Positions 54,030-64,000 of a stretch of 64,000 nt of DNA are shown in pieces. Source of the DNA: Meghimatium bilineatum (Eukaryota > Mollusca > Gastropoda > Stylommatophora > Philomycidae); NCBI GenBank assembly GCA_034231615.1, contig CM067307.1, positions 3,621,147 through 3,685,146 of the forward strand, given 5' to 3'. The notes under the pieces are model-generated. The model saw only the letters and a list, made by a program, of their open reading frames with translations. It searched no databases and was not told the origin of the DNA. The translations under genes were made by a program, and so were the position numbers. How positions within the stretch are numbered: the first letter of the stretch is position 1; every line of letters begins with the position of its first letter.

Positions 54030-55600
54030 TTACCAAAGACTTCAACTGTTTTCAGTCACCGAAAGCATAAATAAACAACCCCAAACCGAGCAGGTGTAAA
54101 CTTTATTGACACATTTAATGACAAGTTCAAATATTAGCAAACTTTCACCAGGGAACGGATCTTTCCTTGTCTCTGCCTCCCATCATTGAATCTGAATACC
54201 GGTAAGTCGCCGTCAGTATTATGATACCCAACAATACATCGGTACTGAAAGACTGTTGTTATGTTGGCACGGTGAGAAAGTATGACATTTTACCCCCCGA
54301 AGCAGAGTATTCTCCAGGACATTGGGTATTTACATGGAACGTCTTCCGTGACAAATGTGGTAACCTAAATTTCTGCACTTGTCTATTCATTCAATTAAAT
54401 AGACCGTATTTTGCAAGGACAATTCTGCAGATGTTAGCCAGTTGTATACTCTATATTGTAGGTGTGTTATGTCATCATGGGGACAGTAAGACTAGGGAAC
54501 CGTGTATTTCTATTCTTCTGTTTACCATCTCACCTGGAGAATGGACAATGATTTTAAACAGGGAAATTTCGCATAATTTTGACACTGCGATATTTTGATC
54601 ACAGTCTGCTCAGCTTCGACGTGTCTTCAGGCGAAAAAGGAGCACGTGAATAGAAGAATTTGCTGAATTGTGTTGTTCTTTTTGTCACGATCATTGTACA
54701 ATGTTGTCTAGCGTTGGTTTGTCTTAGTTCTCTTGACATTTCTGTACGTAAAAACAAAAAAGGACACAGCATACAATGTCAGCTCGAAGTTATGGTTCTG
54801 TGAGTTATCACTATCATGTGGCTTCTCCGCATCGAAAGTTGGCTGCGACTTATGTAAAGCATCATATGTATTTTGATTTGGTGGTGCACTCTGATAAATT
54901 ATGTTACCTACCTCATGATTCTCAAACTCATTTTAATTAACAAGTTGTAGCCTAGAGACATAATAGCGACGTGCTAGAGACATGCTAGTGACATTAATAC
55001 TTTTTGTAATTATTTCACAAAGACCACAGATGATCAAACGTATTGAAGGATCCAAGCTGGATGATTATGAGGTTTGGTGTTTTCAACCCCCCCCCCCTCT
55101 CCGACTAATAGCAAACCAGAACATACTAGCATATTAACCTATAAGTGGATAGTACCCCCCCCCCCTCTAAATTCCTAGCGGTTTTCCACAACAAAGTTAT
55201 CACTTTTTCATCAAATATATGCATTTGCACACGACAATGCACGAATGACCTTTCTCCAAGTAAACCCCCCCCCCCCTCTGTTTCGTTACACGAAGCGTAT
55301 CTACGACCTTGGACGGATCACGGGTACTGGAAAGCAAGTATTATTTCCGTTGACATGTCTTTTTTTATATCTAATTTTTGTTTTATGAGAAGGTTATAAT
55401 GGAATAACATGAAGATTATGAAAATTATTGGTAATAGTTTACAGCTTGACTACGATATACCTACATTCAATTCTCGCTCATCAGAATTTGACTGAGTAAC
55501 TGAAATGACGTTATATGAGCTATGTTGCCATCCGGTGCATCCAGTATTGTTTAATAGCGATTTACACACAAGGTAAAATGAGACATAAATTGCTACATCT
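54030..55600. other. No supported gene; several poly(C) runs
   Basis: A 125-codon plus-strand frame (54221-54598) shows no known domain. Three poly(C) runs lie at 55087, 55155 and 55264, each followed by TCT. Confidence 0.4.
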
Positions 55601-55619
55601 ATTCTATATTAATGTATGA

Positions 55620-56010
55620 CTCAGCAACATGGACAATAAACAAACAACTAGAAGACAGAATTGATGCCTAAGATTTGGATATATAGAAGAATAGGGAGAA
55701 CTTCAAGGAAAGACAACAAGCATAGATGCTCTAATAACACTTGGCACGACGAAAGAATTATTAAAGGAAATAAGTAAACATCAAGAAAATAAAATATTTT
55801 GGACATATTAAAAGACATGGCACCTTGTTGAAGACCTTACTTGAAAGTAAAGTCGAGGAAAGGCGAGCCAGAGATACAAGTGGGAGAGTAGCATCACGAG
55901 ATGGACAAGTTACAGTCTAGCAGAGTGCACCACTAAGAGACAGGGAATGTTGAAGGTTTGTTTTAGCCAACTTTCGTTGCGGAGATGGCACTTAAAGATG
56001 ACGATGAATA
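55620..56010 (+). mobile_element. LINE C-terminal region
   Basis: MYDSATWTINKQLEDRID, then LGTTKELLKEISKHQENKIF, YKWESSITRWTSYSLAECTT K and LRRWH. Same family as copies at 26970 and 29340. Confidence 0.82.
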
Positions 56011-56015
56011 ATGTT

Positions 56016-56150
56016 CTAAAAACCTAGAACATGACAATGTTCCTGTACCTAGAACATGACAATGTTCCTGTACCTAGAACATGACAATGTTCCTGTACCT
56101 AGAACATGACAATGTTCCTGTACCTAAAACATGACAATGTTCCTGTAGGA
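56016..56150. repeat. 25-bp minisatellite, 5 copies
   Basis: Unit CTAGAACATGACAATGTTCC TGTAC, containing the palindrome GAACATGACAATGTTC. It directly follows the LINE 3' end. Confidence 0.95.
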
Positions 56151-56649
56151 CGCCAAAAAACAGTGACCAATAAACACCATAACAAGAGGTATCATGCTGT
56201 ACGACTAGAACGCATGGCTTCACACACAAAACAATCATAAGTGGTTGCTTCTACTTAGCCTAATAACATATGGTATATCTCTGCCTGGATCAAAGTGTGA
56301 ATGGTGGTCCATGTTCAGAAGCTGTGTACCACAGTGTGTCAGAGTATACCATAAAAGGTAGAGACATTGTCAGTTAGACATTTGTATGCATCTGTTTGGA
56401 TCAAAGTATGTCAAAAAAGACATAATAGATACCTGGTCACTCAGTCAATTGTTATTGTCCAACCGACCAGACGACTACGCGGACTTTGGAAAAAAATATT
56501 TGTTTAAGGATGATCTAAAATTGTCAGTGTCTCACAGTGTAATAGTTCGGCTGATAACCTGAGGGATCAATTTGGAATCCATTCACATGTAAACAGATCA
56601 CTACCGCCGACAATCGAATCGTGTGTTTACCAAACATAAAAGAATTAAT

Positions 56650-56735
56650 GACTAGCCGCAGGTCATAGACCACGAAATAGGTGTCCAGCTAACCAGAGTG
56701 GGCGAGGTTCGATTGTTGGTTTCAGATCTTGTTTG
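56650..56735 (+). mobile_element. tRNA-like sequence, possible SINE head
   Basis: B-box-like GAGGTTCGATTGT preceded by GCAGGTCATAGACCACGA. Weak. Confidence 0.3.
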
Positions 56736-56739
56736 TATA

Positions 56740-57465
56740 ATCCTTCACAAAGTTTTCGACAGGAATCAATAATGAACCGCCCAGGTATTTTCTTAGTCTG
56801 CCGATTTGTCTTGTTACTGATCTCATTTCCAAAGCCGGTCATAAAATCAAAAGCCGGAAGAAATTGTTTATTATTAGTTCAAGTTGTGTACATTTCCAGG
56901 TCTTTCTCAACATTTATGTGTCAGATTGTTTCTTCCTCGGAGGCCACATAAATGGAACACCTTATATGAAACGCGACATTTTATTTGTTTGTTGGTGGAT
57001 TTTCCTCGTTTGTCCGTGGCACAGCCTTTTCAACCTATGAATAAGTTCTTTTTTGTTATATTAGAGCTTCTCGGGGTGGAGTGTGGGGAGGGGAGGAAGG
57101 AGAGCTATGTTTCGTGTCGTGTGATTGCCTTGTTGACGTTAGAATTTTACTATCATGCCGGGTTGCAACTGTGACTTCTAGCTGAAGTCCTTAAAATAAC
57201 AATATTCGGGTATGTTATTGCTGCAGCTCACAAACACATGCATAAATGACGTACTGGCATTGAGTCAATGGTCATAAGAACATGGACCACTTGAACAAGA
57301 AACAACGAACCATTTACCAAAATCAGTCCTTGTGTTATTGTGTCATCACATCACAAAATATGTTTTCTGCTTCATTCTTACCAACACAATCACTGATCTG
57401 TCCATACCATTCAACACTATTTCTAATAAAAGTCGATATTTGTAATCAAGAAATAGGTTTTATCT
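56740..57465. other. No supported feature
   Basis: Three modest plus-strand open frames without domains; nothing recognised. Confidence 0.4.
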
Positions 57466-57469
57466 TTCT

Positions 57470-57592
57470 TGGCTGAAGCTGGTAGGTGCGACATTATGAT
57501 GGCTGAAGCTGGTAGGTGCGACATTATGATGGCTGAAGCTGGTAGGTGCGACATTATGATGGCTGAAGCTGGTAGGTGCGACATTATGATGG
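57470..57592. repeat. 30-bp minisatellite, 4 copies
   Basis: Unit GGCTGAAGCTGGTAGGTGCG ACATTATGAT, essentially identical copies, suggesting recent expansion. Confidence 0.97.
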
Positions 57593-57734
57593 CGCACGTG
57601 TATTGTTCAGGCTCCACATGGGATCACACAAAACAAACACTGCTTACTTGTCATGCTGCATGACATAAAAGGCGATTGGGGGGTGGTTATTTGATGAATG
57701 TTGGCTATCACATAAAGGGTAAACGTGTCCCCAC

Positions 57735-57870
57735 AGTCGTGCTGAAGTCTAGTGTGTAAAGTCGAAAGGCGCAGATAACGCTGCACCTATTTACACCATG
57801 ACACAACTCCTTCTGTTCTACAGATTATATCCTGCTAATCTGCTGGAGTTTAAAAACAAACGTTGAAGAC
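57735..57870 (-). repeat. Dispersed family D copy, short subtype
   Basis: Minus strand: AAACTCCAGCAGATTAGCAG, GATATAATCTGTAG, GTTGTGTCATGGTGTAAATA, CTTTCGACTTTACACACTAG ACTTCAGCACGAC. Confidence 0.75.
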
Positions 57871-58154
57871 AATCATGATGACAGATGTGATTACTTGTGT
57901 TGACATGTAGAAGATGATAATAGCAGATGTGTGTACGTTTACTTGTGTTGACATGTATGTATTGGTCTGTAATCTTTTATATGTGATGCTCGCTGCAGGC
58001 TCGTAGATGTATAAGGAGGGCTAGAAATGATTGGTGGGTTTCATAAACAGCCTTAACAAATCGGAACATCACTCTCAGTAAAAGGAACATATCCAAGAGA
58101 TGTGTGAAACTACTACCTTCACGATTGTTTCCAAAATAATCATCACATTCTCCC

Positions 58155-58290
58155 ATCGATGTGGGACAGAAACATCACGAGACGGACATATTACAGCTTA
58201 GCAGAGTCCGCCACCAAAGCAAGGGACATGAGATGTTGGAGACCTTTGCAACTGTTGTCCGTTGAGGAGACGACACTTGGTGATGACGAC
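58155..58290 (+). mobile_element. LINE 3' end fragment
   Basis: NITRRTYYSLAESATKARDM RCWRPLQLLSVEETTLGDDD, the terminus of the 26970/29340/55620 family. Confidence 0.75.
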
Positions 58291-59191
58291 TAAATGATCT
58301 GTGTTATTTTTATAGGAGGTGGAGAGTTTAATCTCTCGGAAACACACCCCCCCCCCCTGTTCAGCCTATATCTACGGAATTGAGTATTACTATAATCGAC
58401 ATGTCACGTAATGATAGTATGCACTAGAAAAAAAATGTCTCTATTGCATCGTGTTATATCGTTTGGTGTCACATGAGTCAGATACAGAAAACGTAGATTT
58501 GAATAGAAAGATTGCTACGAGGTCAACTGTAAGTTAATTTGCACCTGGACAGGTAGGTAAGATAATGATGCATTAAGTACAACTAAGAGATCTCAAATGT
58601 GTAACTTAGTAACCGAAATTTGATGAGAGTATACTTAGACATAAAGGTGTAGATTGTTTGAGAGCGCGTCTGTTGTATTTACCTGTGGTACTAGCTTGTG
58701 GTACTTTGGTCATCTTCAGATAAGTAAGAAAATTCTTGAAACGCTGTTATAGAAGTTGTTATTATTTAGAAAAAAATGTTAGGAGTCCCATCTCATGATG
58801 ATTCTCTTAAAGAATAATAGATTATGATAATCTAAACTCAATAATTTGTGACGGTCGTACCTCAGCCCATTGCAACACACAGGAAAGCGGACAAGCAAAT
58901 CAAGGAAAAGGGGTAGGGGTTGAAAGATTAAAGAGAAGGCGTTGAAGATTAACTTCAGTGTTACCACCCACACCCCCTCCCCACATGTAATCTGTAACTC
59001 TTAAATAAGCGGCACGCCGCCTGTCGAGAGTATCACACAACACACGTAACTCCGTTTCTGGAAGCGATAACCCATTATCCTCCAAAATTCACTTTGCAAA
59101 CAAAACGTCACTAGCGCGAATTAAATCTCAAGCCTCTTCCACACACCGATGTATTTTTACCCACTACACTAAGATATCTCTAACGTGTTTA

Positions 59192-59264
59192 TCCCTAGGA
59201 TGATCAAACTCCTGACCACTGATTTACAAGATCAATGTCCTACCCACTGAGCTATTGAGACCGC
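59192..59264 (-). mobile_element. tRNA-Thr(UGU)-like SINE head or tRNA pseudogene
   Basis: Minus strand GCGGTCTCAATAGCTCAGTG GG... has an A box (TAGCTCAGTGG). The anticodon arm TTGAT-CTTGTAA-ATCAG has a 5-bp stem and anticodon TGT. The T arm (AGGAGTTTGATCATCCT) is degenerate. The 3' acceptor strand does not pair with GCGGTCT, so it is not a working tRNA. Confidence 0.65.
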
Positions 59265-59294
59265 ATGAAAATGTTAATTGACGAGACGGCGATG

Positions 59295-59385
59295 ACTGCG
59301 TGAACCCGGGTCAACATAGAGACTAACCGGATAGGAAAACTAATGTGCCACTTACCAGATTAACCCAGCCCGATCACTTACCCTT
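59295..59385 (-). mobile_element. Second tRNA-like segment beside the Thr-like head
   Basis: Minus strand has GGGTTAATCTGGTAAGTGG (A-box-like) and CCCGGGTTCACGC (B-box-like) about 50 bp apart. Weak. Confidence 0.35.
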
Positions 59386-59799
59386 ACCCTAATATACATC
59401 CTTGAAAAAATAAAGTTGACAATCTTTAAGAGTATAAAGGAGAATTGGCAAGGATTTTAACATGCTCTCAGAAAACAACATTTCAACATAACGATACATG
59501 CATTTGATTGGAGACCACACGTAATTGTATTAAAATATATACCCGAAAAAAGGACACTAATCTTGAATGCGAACAACAACATGCTCTATCAGAGGAGAAA
59601 TGGGCACACTTGTGTGGGTTTTGGGCACGTGATAAGCATGATTCCCTTTCTAAAACTGTCCTGAGGGGGGATATTTGATGTTGGGAAAAAGGTGGAGAGT
59701 AAAAGGAAGTATGAATTGATAATACTAACAAACGAACATGATTATGATTTTTCACAATCAAACAAGAAAATGAGAATAGAGAGGGAGGGGTGATATTTT

Positions 59800-60417
59800 C
59801 AGATGATATTTGGAAAGTGGCAACCTTACAGCTCTGTAGGGTCACATGTTTCATATTTGGAAAGTGGCAACCTTGCAGCTCTGTAGAGTCATATGTTTCA
59901 TATTTGGAAAGTGGCAACATTGAAACTATGTAGAGTCATATGTTTCATATTTGGAAAGTGGCAACCTTGCAGCTCTGTAGGGTCATATGTTTCATATTTG
60001 GAAAATGGCAACCCTGAAACTTTGTAGGGTCATATGTTTCATATTTGGAAAGTGGCAAACTTGCAGCTCTGTATATTCATATGTTTTATATTAGGGAAGT
60101 GGCAACCTTGAAACTATGTAGAGTCATATGTTTCATATTTGGAAAGTGGCAACCTTACAGCTCTGTAGGGTCATATGTTTCATATTTGGAAAGTGGCAAC
60201 CTTGAAACTATGTAGAGTCATATGTTTCATATTTGGAAAGTGGCAACCTTGAAACTATGTAGAGTCAAATGTTTCATATTTGGAAAGTGGTAACCTTGCA
60301 GCTCTGTAGATTCATATGTTTCATATTTGGAAAGTGGTAACCTTGCAGCTCTGTATATTCATATGTTTTATATTAGGGAAGTGGCAACCTTGAAACCATG
60401 TAGAGTCATGTTTCATG
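59800..60417. repeat. 47-bp minisatellite, about 13 copies
   Basis: Unit TCATATTTGGAAAGTGGCAA plus CCTTGCAGCTCTGTAGGGTC ATATGTT, period 47. Two variants (GCAGCTCTG and GAAACTATG) are intermixed, and a variant run TTATATTAGGGAAGTGGC occurs twice (60082, 60368), indicating block duplication. Confidence 0.97.
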
Positions 60418-60424
60418 AAATTAA

Positions 60425-61175
60425 TATATAATTGTAAAAATGTTCTTATTGAAGAGTGTCTTATGAGAGCAGTAGAACAAAAGGTTTAAGTCATTTTGTT
60501 AGAGCAGAGAGTATCTAGATATTAGGTGTCAACCTATAGACAGATTAGAGATTTTGGGGGGGGGGGTTCAAACCCCCATCTCTTAGCCAATCAAAACAAA
60601 ACATTAAATACTAGGAAGTTAGATAAAAGATGGATAAAGCACTACTTCCCTCTTTATCCATGTCTCGCAGAAAGGTCAACAAATTCCTCACCAAAAAAAA
60701 AGAAGAATTTACACACAAAAACGCACTAATGACCATGTTTTATTTTATGTAAACTCCACACCCCCTTTAAAGAAAAACTCATTTGCGACCCCGTTTAGTG
60801 TCTTACTTTGTTCTTGTTTCGAAAGATATACCTACTTTGCTGCCCCGTCTGGTGTCTTTCTTTCTTTTTGTTTCTGAGTGATATACCTAATCTCTGCTGC
60901 CCAGTTTTGTGTCTTTCTTCCTGTTTCTGAGCGATATAGCTGTACACATTTAACGTTTGACCATCAGGTACCATCTCCGCATAGAAGATTGACTGTAACA
61001 GACCTCCAACATTTTCTATTTTTTGCCTTGACGGTGCACTATGCTAGATTGTAAAGTGCGCATCTTATGATGTCTCCCTTCCACTTTTACTCCGCCTACC
61101 TGTCACTCGCCTCCAATCAACTATACTTTCAAGTAATGTCTGCAATAAGTTATATTATCTTGTAATCTATCCATC
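60425..61175. other. No supported gene
   Basis: Holds a poly(G) run at 60555 and an imperfect 65-bp repeat (GTGTCTTTCTT...GTTTCTGAG-GATAT) at 60795-60935. Confidence 0.5.
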
Positions 61176-61179
61176 ATAT

Positions 61180-61690
61180 TTGGCTTGTTTTATTGTTTAT
61201 GTATTTTAGTAGTGAAGTTTTCATACACCGTGTTATCATAATCTCTCTGTTAGTTTTCTTCTCTTTCCATAATATTCTCCCTATTCAATATATTCATAAC
61301 TCAGTCATCATTTCTGTCTTCAAATTGTTTGTTTATTGTCCATGTTTCTAAACCGTACATTAATATAGGATAGATGTATCATTTTCTAATTCTCTTTTTT
61401 GACGTGTTTGTAATTTATTTAGATGTTTGTAATTTCCTCATGTCAGTACTTCTTTCCATTCCTATTCTCCTTTCAACTTCTGTTTCACATCTTCCATCAT
61501 TTGTGATTATGTGTCCGTGGTTTTGGCAATGATATTTTTGTAGTATTTTCCCATGTATTTTTATGTGTAGCACCTGCTACTCTGTACTTCTGCAGATTAT
61601 CATAGTTTTTGTTATCTACATGTTAATATCTGGTCTATACTTATATATAGATAACGTTTCTTTAGTGTATGTTTCATAGAATGTATTTGA
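61180..61690 (-). mobile_element. LINE ORF2 post-RT fragment
   Basis: Minus strand: YHCQNHGHIITNDGRCETEV ERRIGMERS, MRKLQTSK, then YPILMYGLETWTINKQFEDR and NILNRENIMEREE. Same family as 28505-29640. Confidence 0.82.
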
Positions 61691-61764
61691 TTGTGGTCTA
61701 TTTCTCGATGCAACTAGATTGCTTTATGTCACTGATTTCTTTATTTTACAATTCTTCTCATAAT

Positions 61765-61890
61765 TCATTCTCAATATCCTGCTGACTGCTAGGATACATC
61801 CCAGAAAACAGAGTAGGTTCTCTTGTTATTACATAGTGACTGCGATATATGTGCCTTTTGATCTGAATCAATCCACATGAGCCTGACTGT
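61765..61890 (+). repeat. Dispersed family D copy
   Basis: TTCATTCTCAATATCCTGCT GACTGCTAGGATACATCC, then TGCGATATATGTGCCTTTTG ATCTGAATCAATCCACA. Confidence 0.7.
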
Positions 61891-61989
61891 CGGGTAACAT
61901 TTACTTATGCCTTACAAAAATTAATTTCACATTAATAAGTCTTAGTCGCTTCCTGAGACATACATTGTAGTTCCGAGTGTTGACACTAT

Positions 61990-62110
61990 TGACTTTTCTT
62001 ATAATAATAATTATTAAGGCTTTTATTTTTGTCGAAACATCAATCTGTGTGTTATTATGTGCATTACCAATGATTAGCAAAACTTGATTAAATCTTTTAA
62101 AGTTGTACTT
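61990..62110 (+). mobile_element. Retroelement terminal fragment, GAAAC type
   Basis: TGTCGAAACATCAATCTGTG TGTTATTATGTGCATTACCA ATGATTAGCAAAACTTGATT aligns with 10545-10615. The hammerhead-like core is largely lost here. Confidence 0.5.
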
Positions 62111-62449
62111 CTTGGATTACAGTTTTTCTGCATTTATTACCAATTATATTACTAATGACCATTCACCTACCTTCATTGACTGCATCTCTTTCTCTGACGA
62201 GCTTGAAGGCACTCATATGTCCCGAATCAGACATACCAGAACTCCAAACCTGATGTTAGTCACTCGTTAGATCGTATATGTCCACAAGCAGAGACTTGAT
62301 GTGACAATGTGAAAACTTCATCCTACAAATATAATTATGAATAACTATAAAATTCTTGGAAATATGAGACTGTCTCATTTTAGAAAATATCACAGTGGCA
62401 TTATGAACGCATCCTGAAAGCAGACGTTTTCATTTGTTATCATCGTTCC

Positions 62450-62640
62450 TTCTTCTTCTTCGGCGTTGTCAAATTCCAGGATATCAGCAGAATACAATCA
62501 GGAAAACTGAGTATGATGGCTTTCAGCTTAGATGCGACATCTGCGCTTTTTGGCAGCACACATCCAACTTCTGGGTCACATTGACCAGATAAGGAATGAC
62601 ATAGCAGACTCCACCGCAAAACCTCATCAGATGTTCTTAC
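62450..62640 (+). repeat. Dispersed family D copy
   Basis: GTCAAATTCCAGGATATCAG CAGAATACAATCAGG, TGGCTTTCAGCTTAGATGCG, ACATCTGCGCTTTTTGGC and CACACATCCAACTTC. Confidence 0.72.
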
Positions 62641-62914
62641 GATATGCGTGACAGCTTATAGTGTCGCTATTCTTTGCTCCATTTTCGGGCTTCGACACTG
62701 AGCGACTGTGATCGTTGCTTCTGTTGTGAGACAAAGTAATAAAGGGGAGATAAACAAACACCACAAGACTGCATTGAGGGCAAACAATGATCAACTTTTT
62801 ACAATTCTAAACAAGTGTTGATTAATTTGTTCTAAGATATAGCAGTTATCTACGACTGACATATCATGGGTTAGCACCTGTCAACAGGTAGGAGTACGAT
62901 ACGATAATGTGTAT

Positions 62915-63060
62915 ACTATTGTCTATTGTCTTTTCCCAGGTGAATGATGGTTGATAGTATCCACACTTGCCGTTAAGCGTAAGGGTGGGAGCCTCAGTTG
63001 TTGTTCCAAGGCCAGATGTGGTGCCGCAGTTCCTTTGAGTCCACATGTTATTTTGCATCA
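62915..63060 (-). mobile_element. LINE ORF2 3' end
   Basis: Minus strand NCGTTSGLGTTTEAPTLTLN GKCGYYQPSFTWEKTIDNS matches the terminus at 19600-19765 and 9405-9610. Confidence 0.75.
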
Positions 63061-63239
63061 TGACCGTCCAGAAAACAATAGCAAAATGCTAAACGTATTT
63101 ATATTGCCTATAAATCTCTACAGCCAGCCAATACTAGCTTGACGGCTACATCCTGAATATTTGATATGTAGTTTTATCAGGATTTTATTTTTAGTTTTTA
63201 AGTATTTAACAAACAATAATTTATTTAATTTAAAAAACA

Positions 63240-63500
63240 GAATTCTCGATGCTGGAGTAAAACGACAGTTTATAGCGAAAAATAGAAACAGACAATCAGG
63301 ATTTTAGGGCATGTAATTAGAAAAGCAAAACTTGAAAATTTAGTAACAAAAAGATAGTTCAAGGGGAGAAGAGATAGAGGAAGATAAAGAGACATTTTTA
63401 GATGGGTTGTCACTATAGCACACAAAAATGTCACCAAATGAATTTATTAAAAACACAAGACACAGCTGTGGAGAAGCATAATGGTCTACGCCACTGGCCA
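63240..63500 (+). mobile_element. LINE 3' end fragment, distant family E relative
   Basis: LGHVIRKAKLENLVTK, GRRDRGR and QLWRSIMVYATGHGT in order, with stops. Confidence 0.7.
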
Positions 63501-63644
63501 TGGCACTTGGTTGGTTGAACAAATAAAGTTCTAATATTACAAAAATGGACTCACGTCTGCAGTTAAAATAGGCATGCACAGGAAGTGAAAATTAAATGAC
63601 ATTTAACCAACTGTTTTGAGGTAAGGGAACATATAAGATAAGAG

Positions 63645-63735
63645 CTGTGACATAAGATCTGTGACATAAGAGATGTGACATGAGCTGTGACATGAGAGTT
63701 GTGACATGAGAACTGTGACATAAGAGCTGTAACAA
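63645..63735. repeat. 14-bp repeat, about 7 copies
   Basis: Unit GACATAAGAGCTGT with minor variants. A CTCCACATGTTCTAGATATT TGTTGTTT direct duplication follows at 63842 and 63886. Confidence 0.93.
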
Positions 63736-64000
63736 CCACACTTGTCTTCTTGTGGTGTGGTCAAGTGAGTAGTCTTGTAGAATATGTTCTGTGTTTCTGG
63801 AGGTTGCCCACCGGGGTAGGGTTATACATTCATACTGACATCTCCACATGTTCTAGATATTTGTTGTTTGGGTTTATCTTCACATCTCCATATGTTCTAG
63901 ATATTTGTTGTTTCAATCTGTTGTGGCCTGTTCTCAAGCGAAAATTTATTATTGCTTTCGTTCCTTCAAGCTTCTGAATGGACATATTAATTAACATGGG

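Noticed and set aside
54221..54598. 125-codon plus-strand open frame
   Set aside because: No recognisable domain, no splice partners and no repeat in the window; length is possible by chance. Transcript evidence would change this.
59192..59264. A functional tRNA-Thr gene
   Set aside because: The acceptor stem does not pair and the D stem is weak.

Overview
The window looks like animal nuclear DNA. It is AT-rich and gene-poor, crowded with tandem minisatellites, decayed LINE retrotransposons and tRNA-derived SINEs, with spliced coding exons, a long intron and many poly(C)/poly(G) runs. Nothing bacterial or viral is visible. The LINE types, poly(C) runs and a six-finger GFI1 gene would suit a lophotrochozoan such as a mollusc, but no diagnostic marker proves this.

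One protein-coding gene is well supported: the 3' part of a GFI1/senseless/PAG-3 family zinc-finger repressor on the minus strand, join(15183..16252, 31821..31971, 35027..35988, 36935..37108). The four exons join in frame at GT/AG sites and encode 784 residues: a serine-rich segment, a Gln/His-rich stretch, six C2H2 fingers matching GFI1 in order, and an unusually long tail of about 300 residues after finger 6. The 5' exon or exons, including the expected N-terminal SNAG domain, were not found and probably lie beyond the window.

Layout: 1-14.9 kb is downstream intergenic DNA with minisatellites, LINE and SINE fragments and a palindromic element. 14.9-16.3 kb is the last exon and 3' UTR. 16.3-31.8 kb is a 15.6-kb intron holding a nest of opposed LINE copies (21.8-25.9 and 28.5-29.6 kb). 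31.8-37.1 kb holds three exons. 37.1-64 kb is repeat-rich upstream or intronic DNA, including a 2.5-kb composite minisatellite at 42.8-45.3 kb.

Tandem arrays cover roughly 10 kb by my estimate. Most long open frames in the window are repeats read through, not genes. Recurring dispersed families include a roughly 150-bp element in about 15 copies (called family D here), at least two tRNA-derived SINE families seen more than once, a TTAGGG-cored palindrome in two copies, and fragments with hammerhead-ribozyme-like motifs. All calls were made by eye; copy numbers and edges are approximate.
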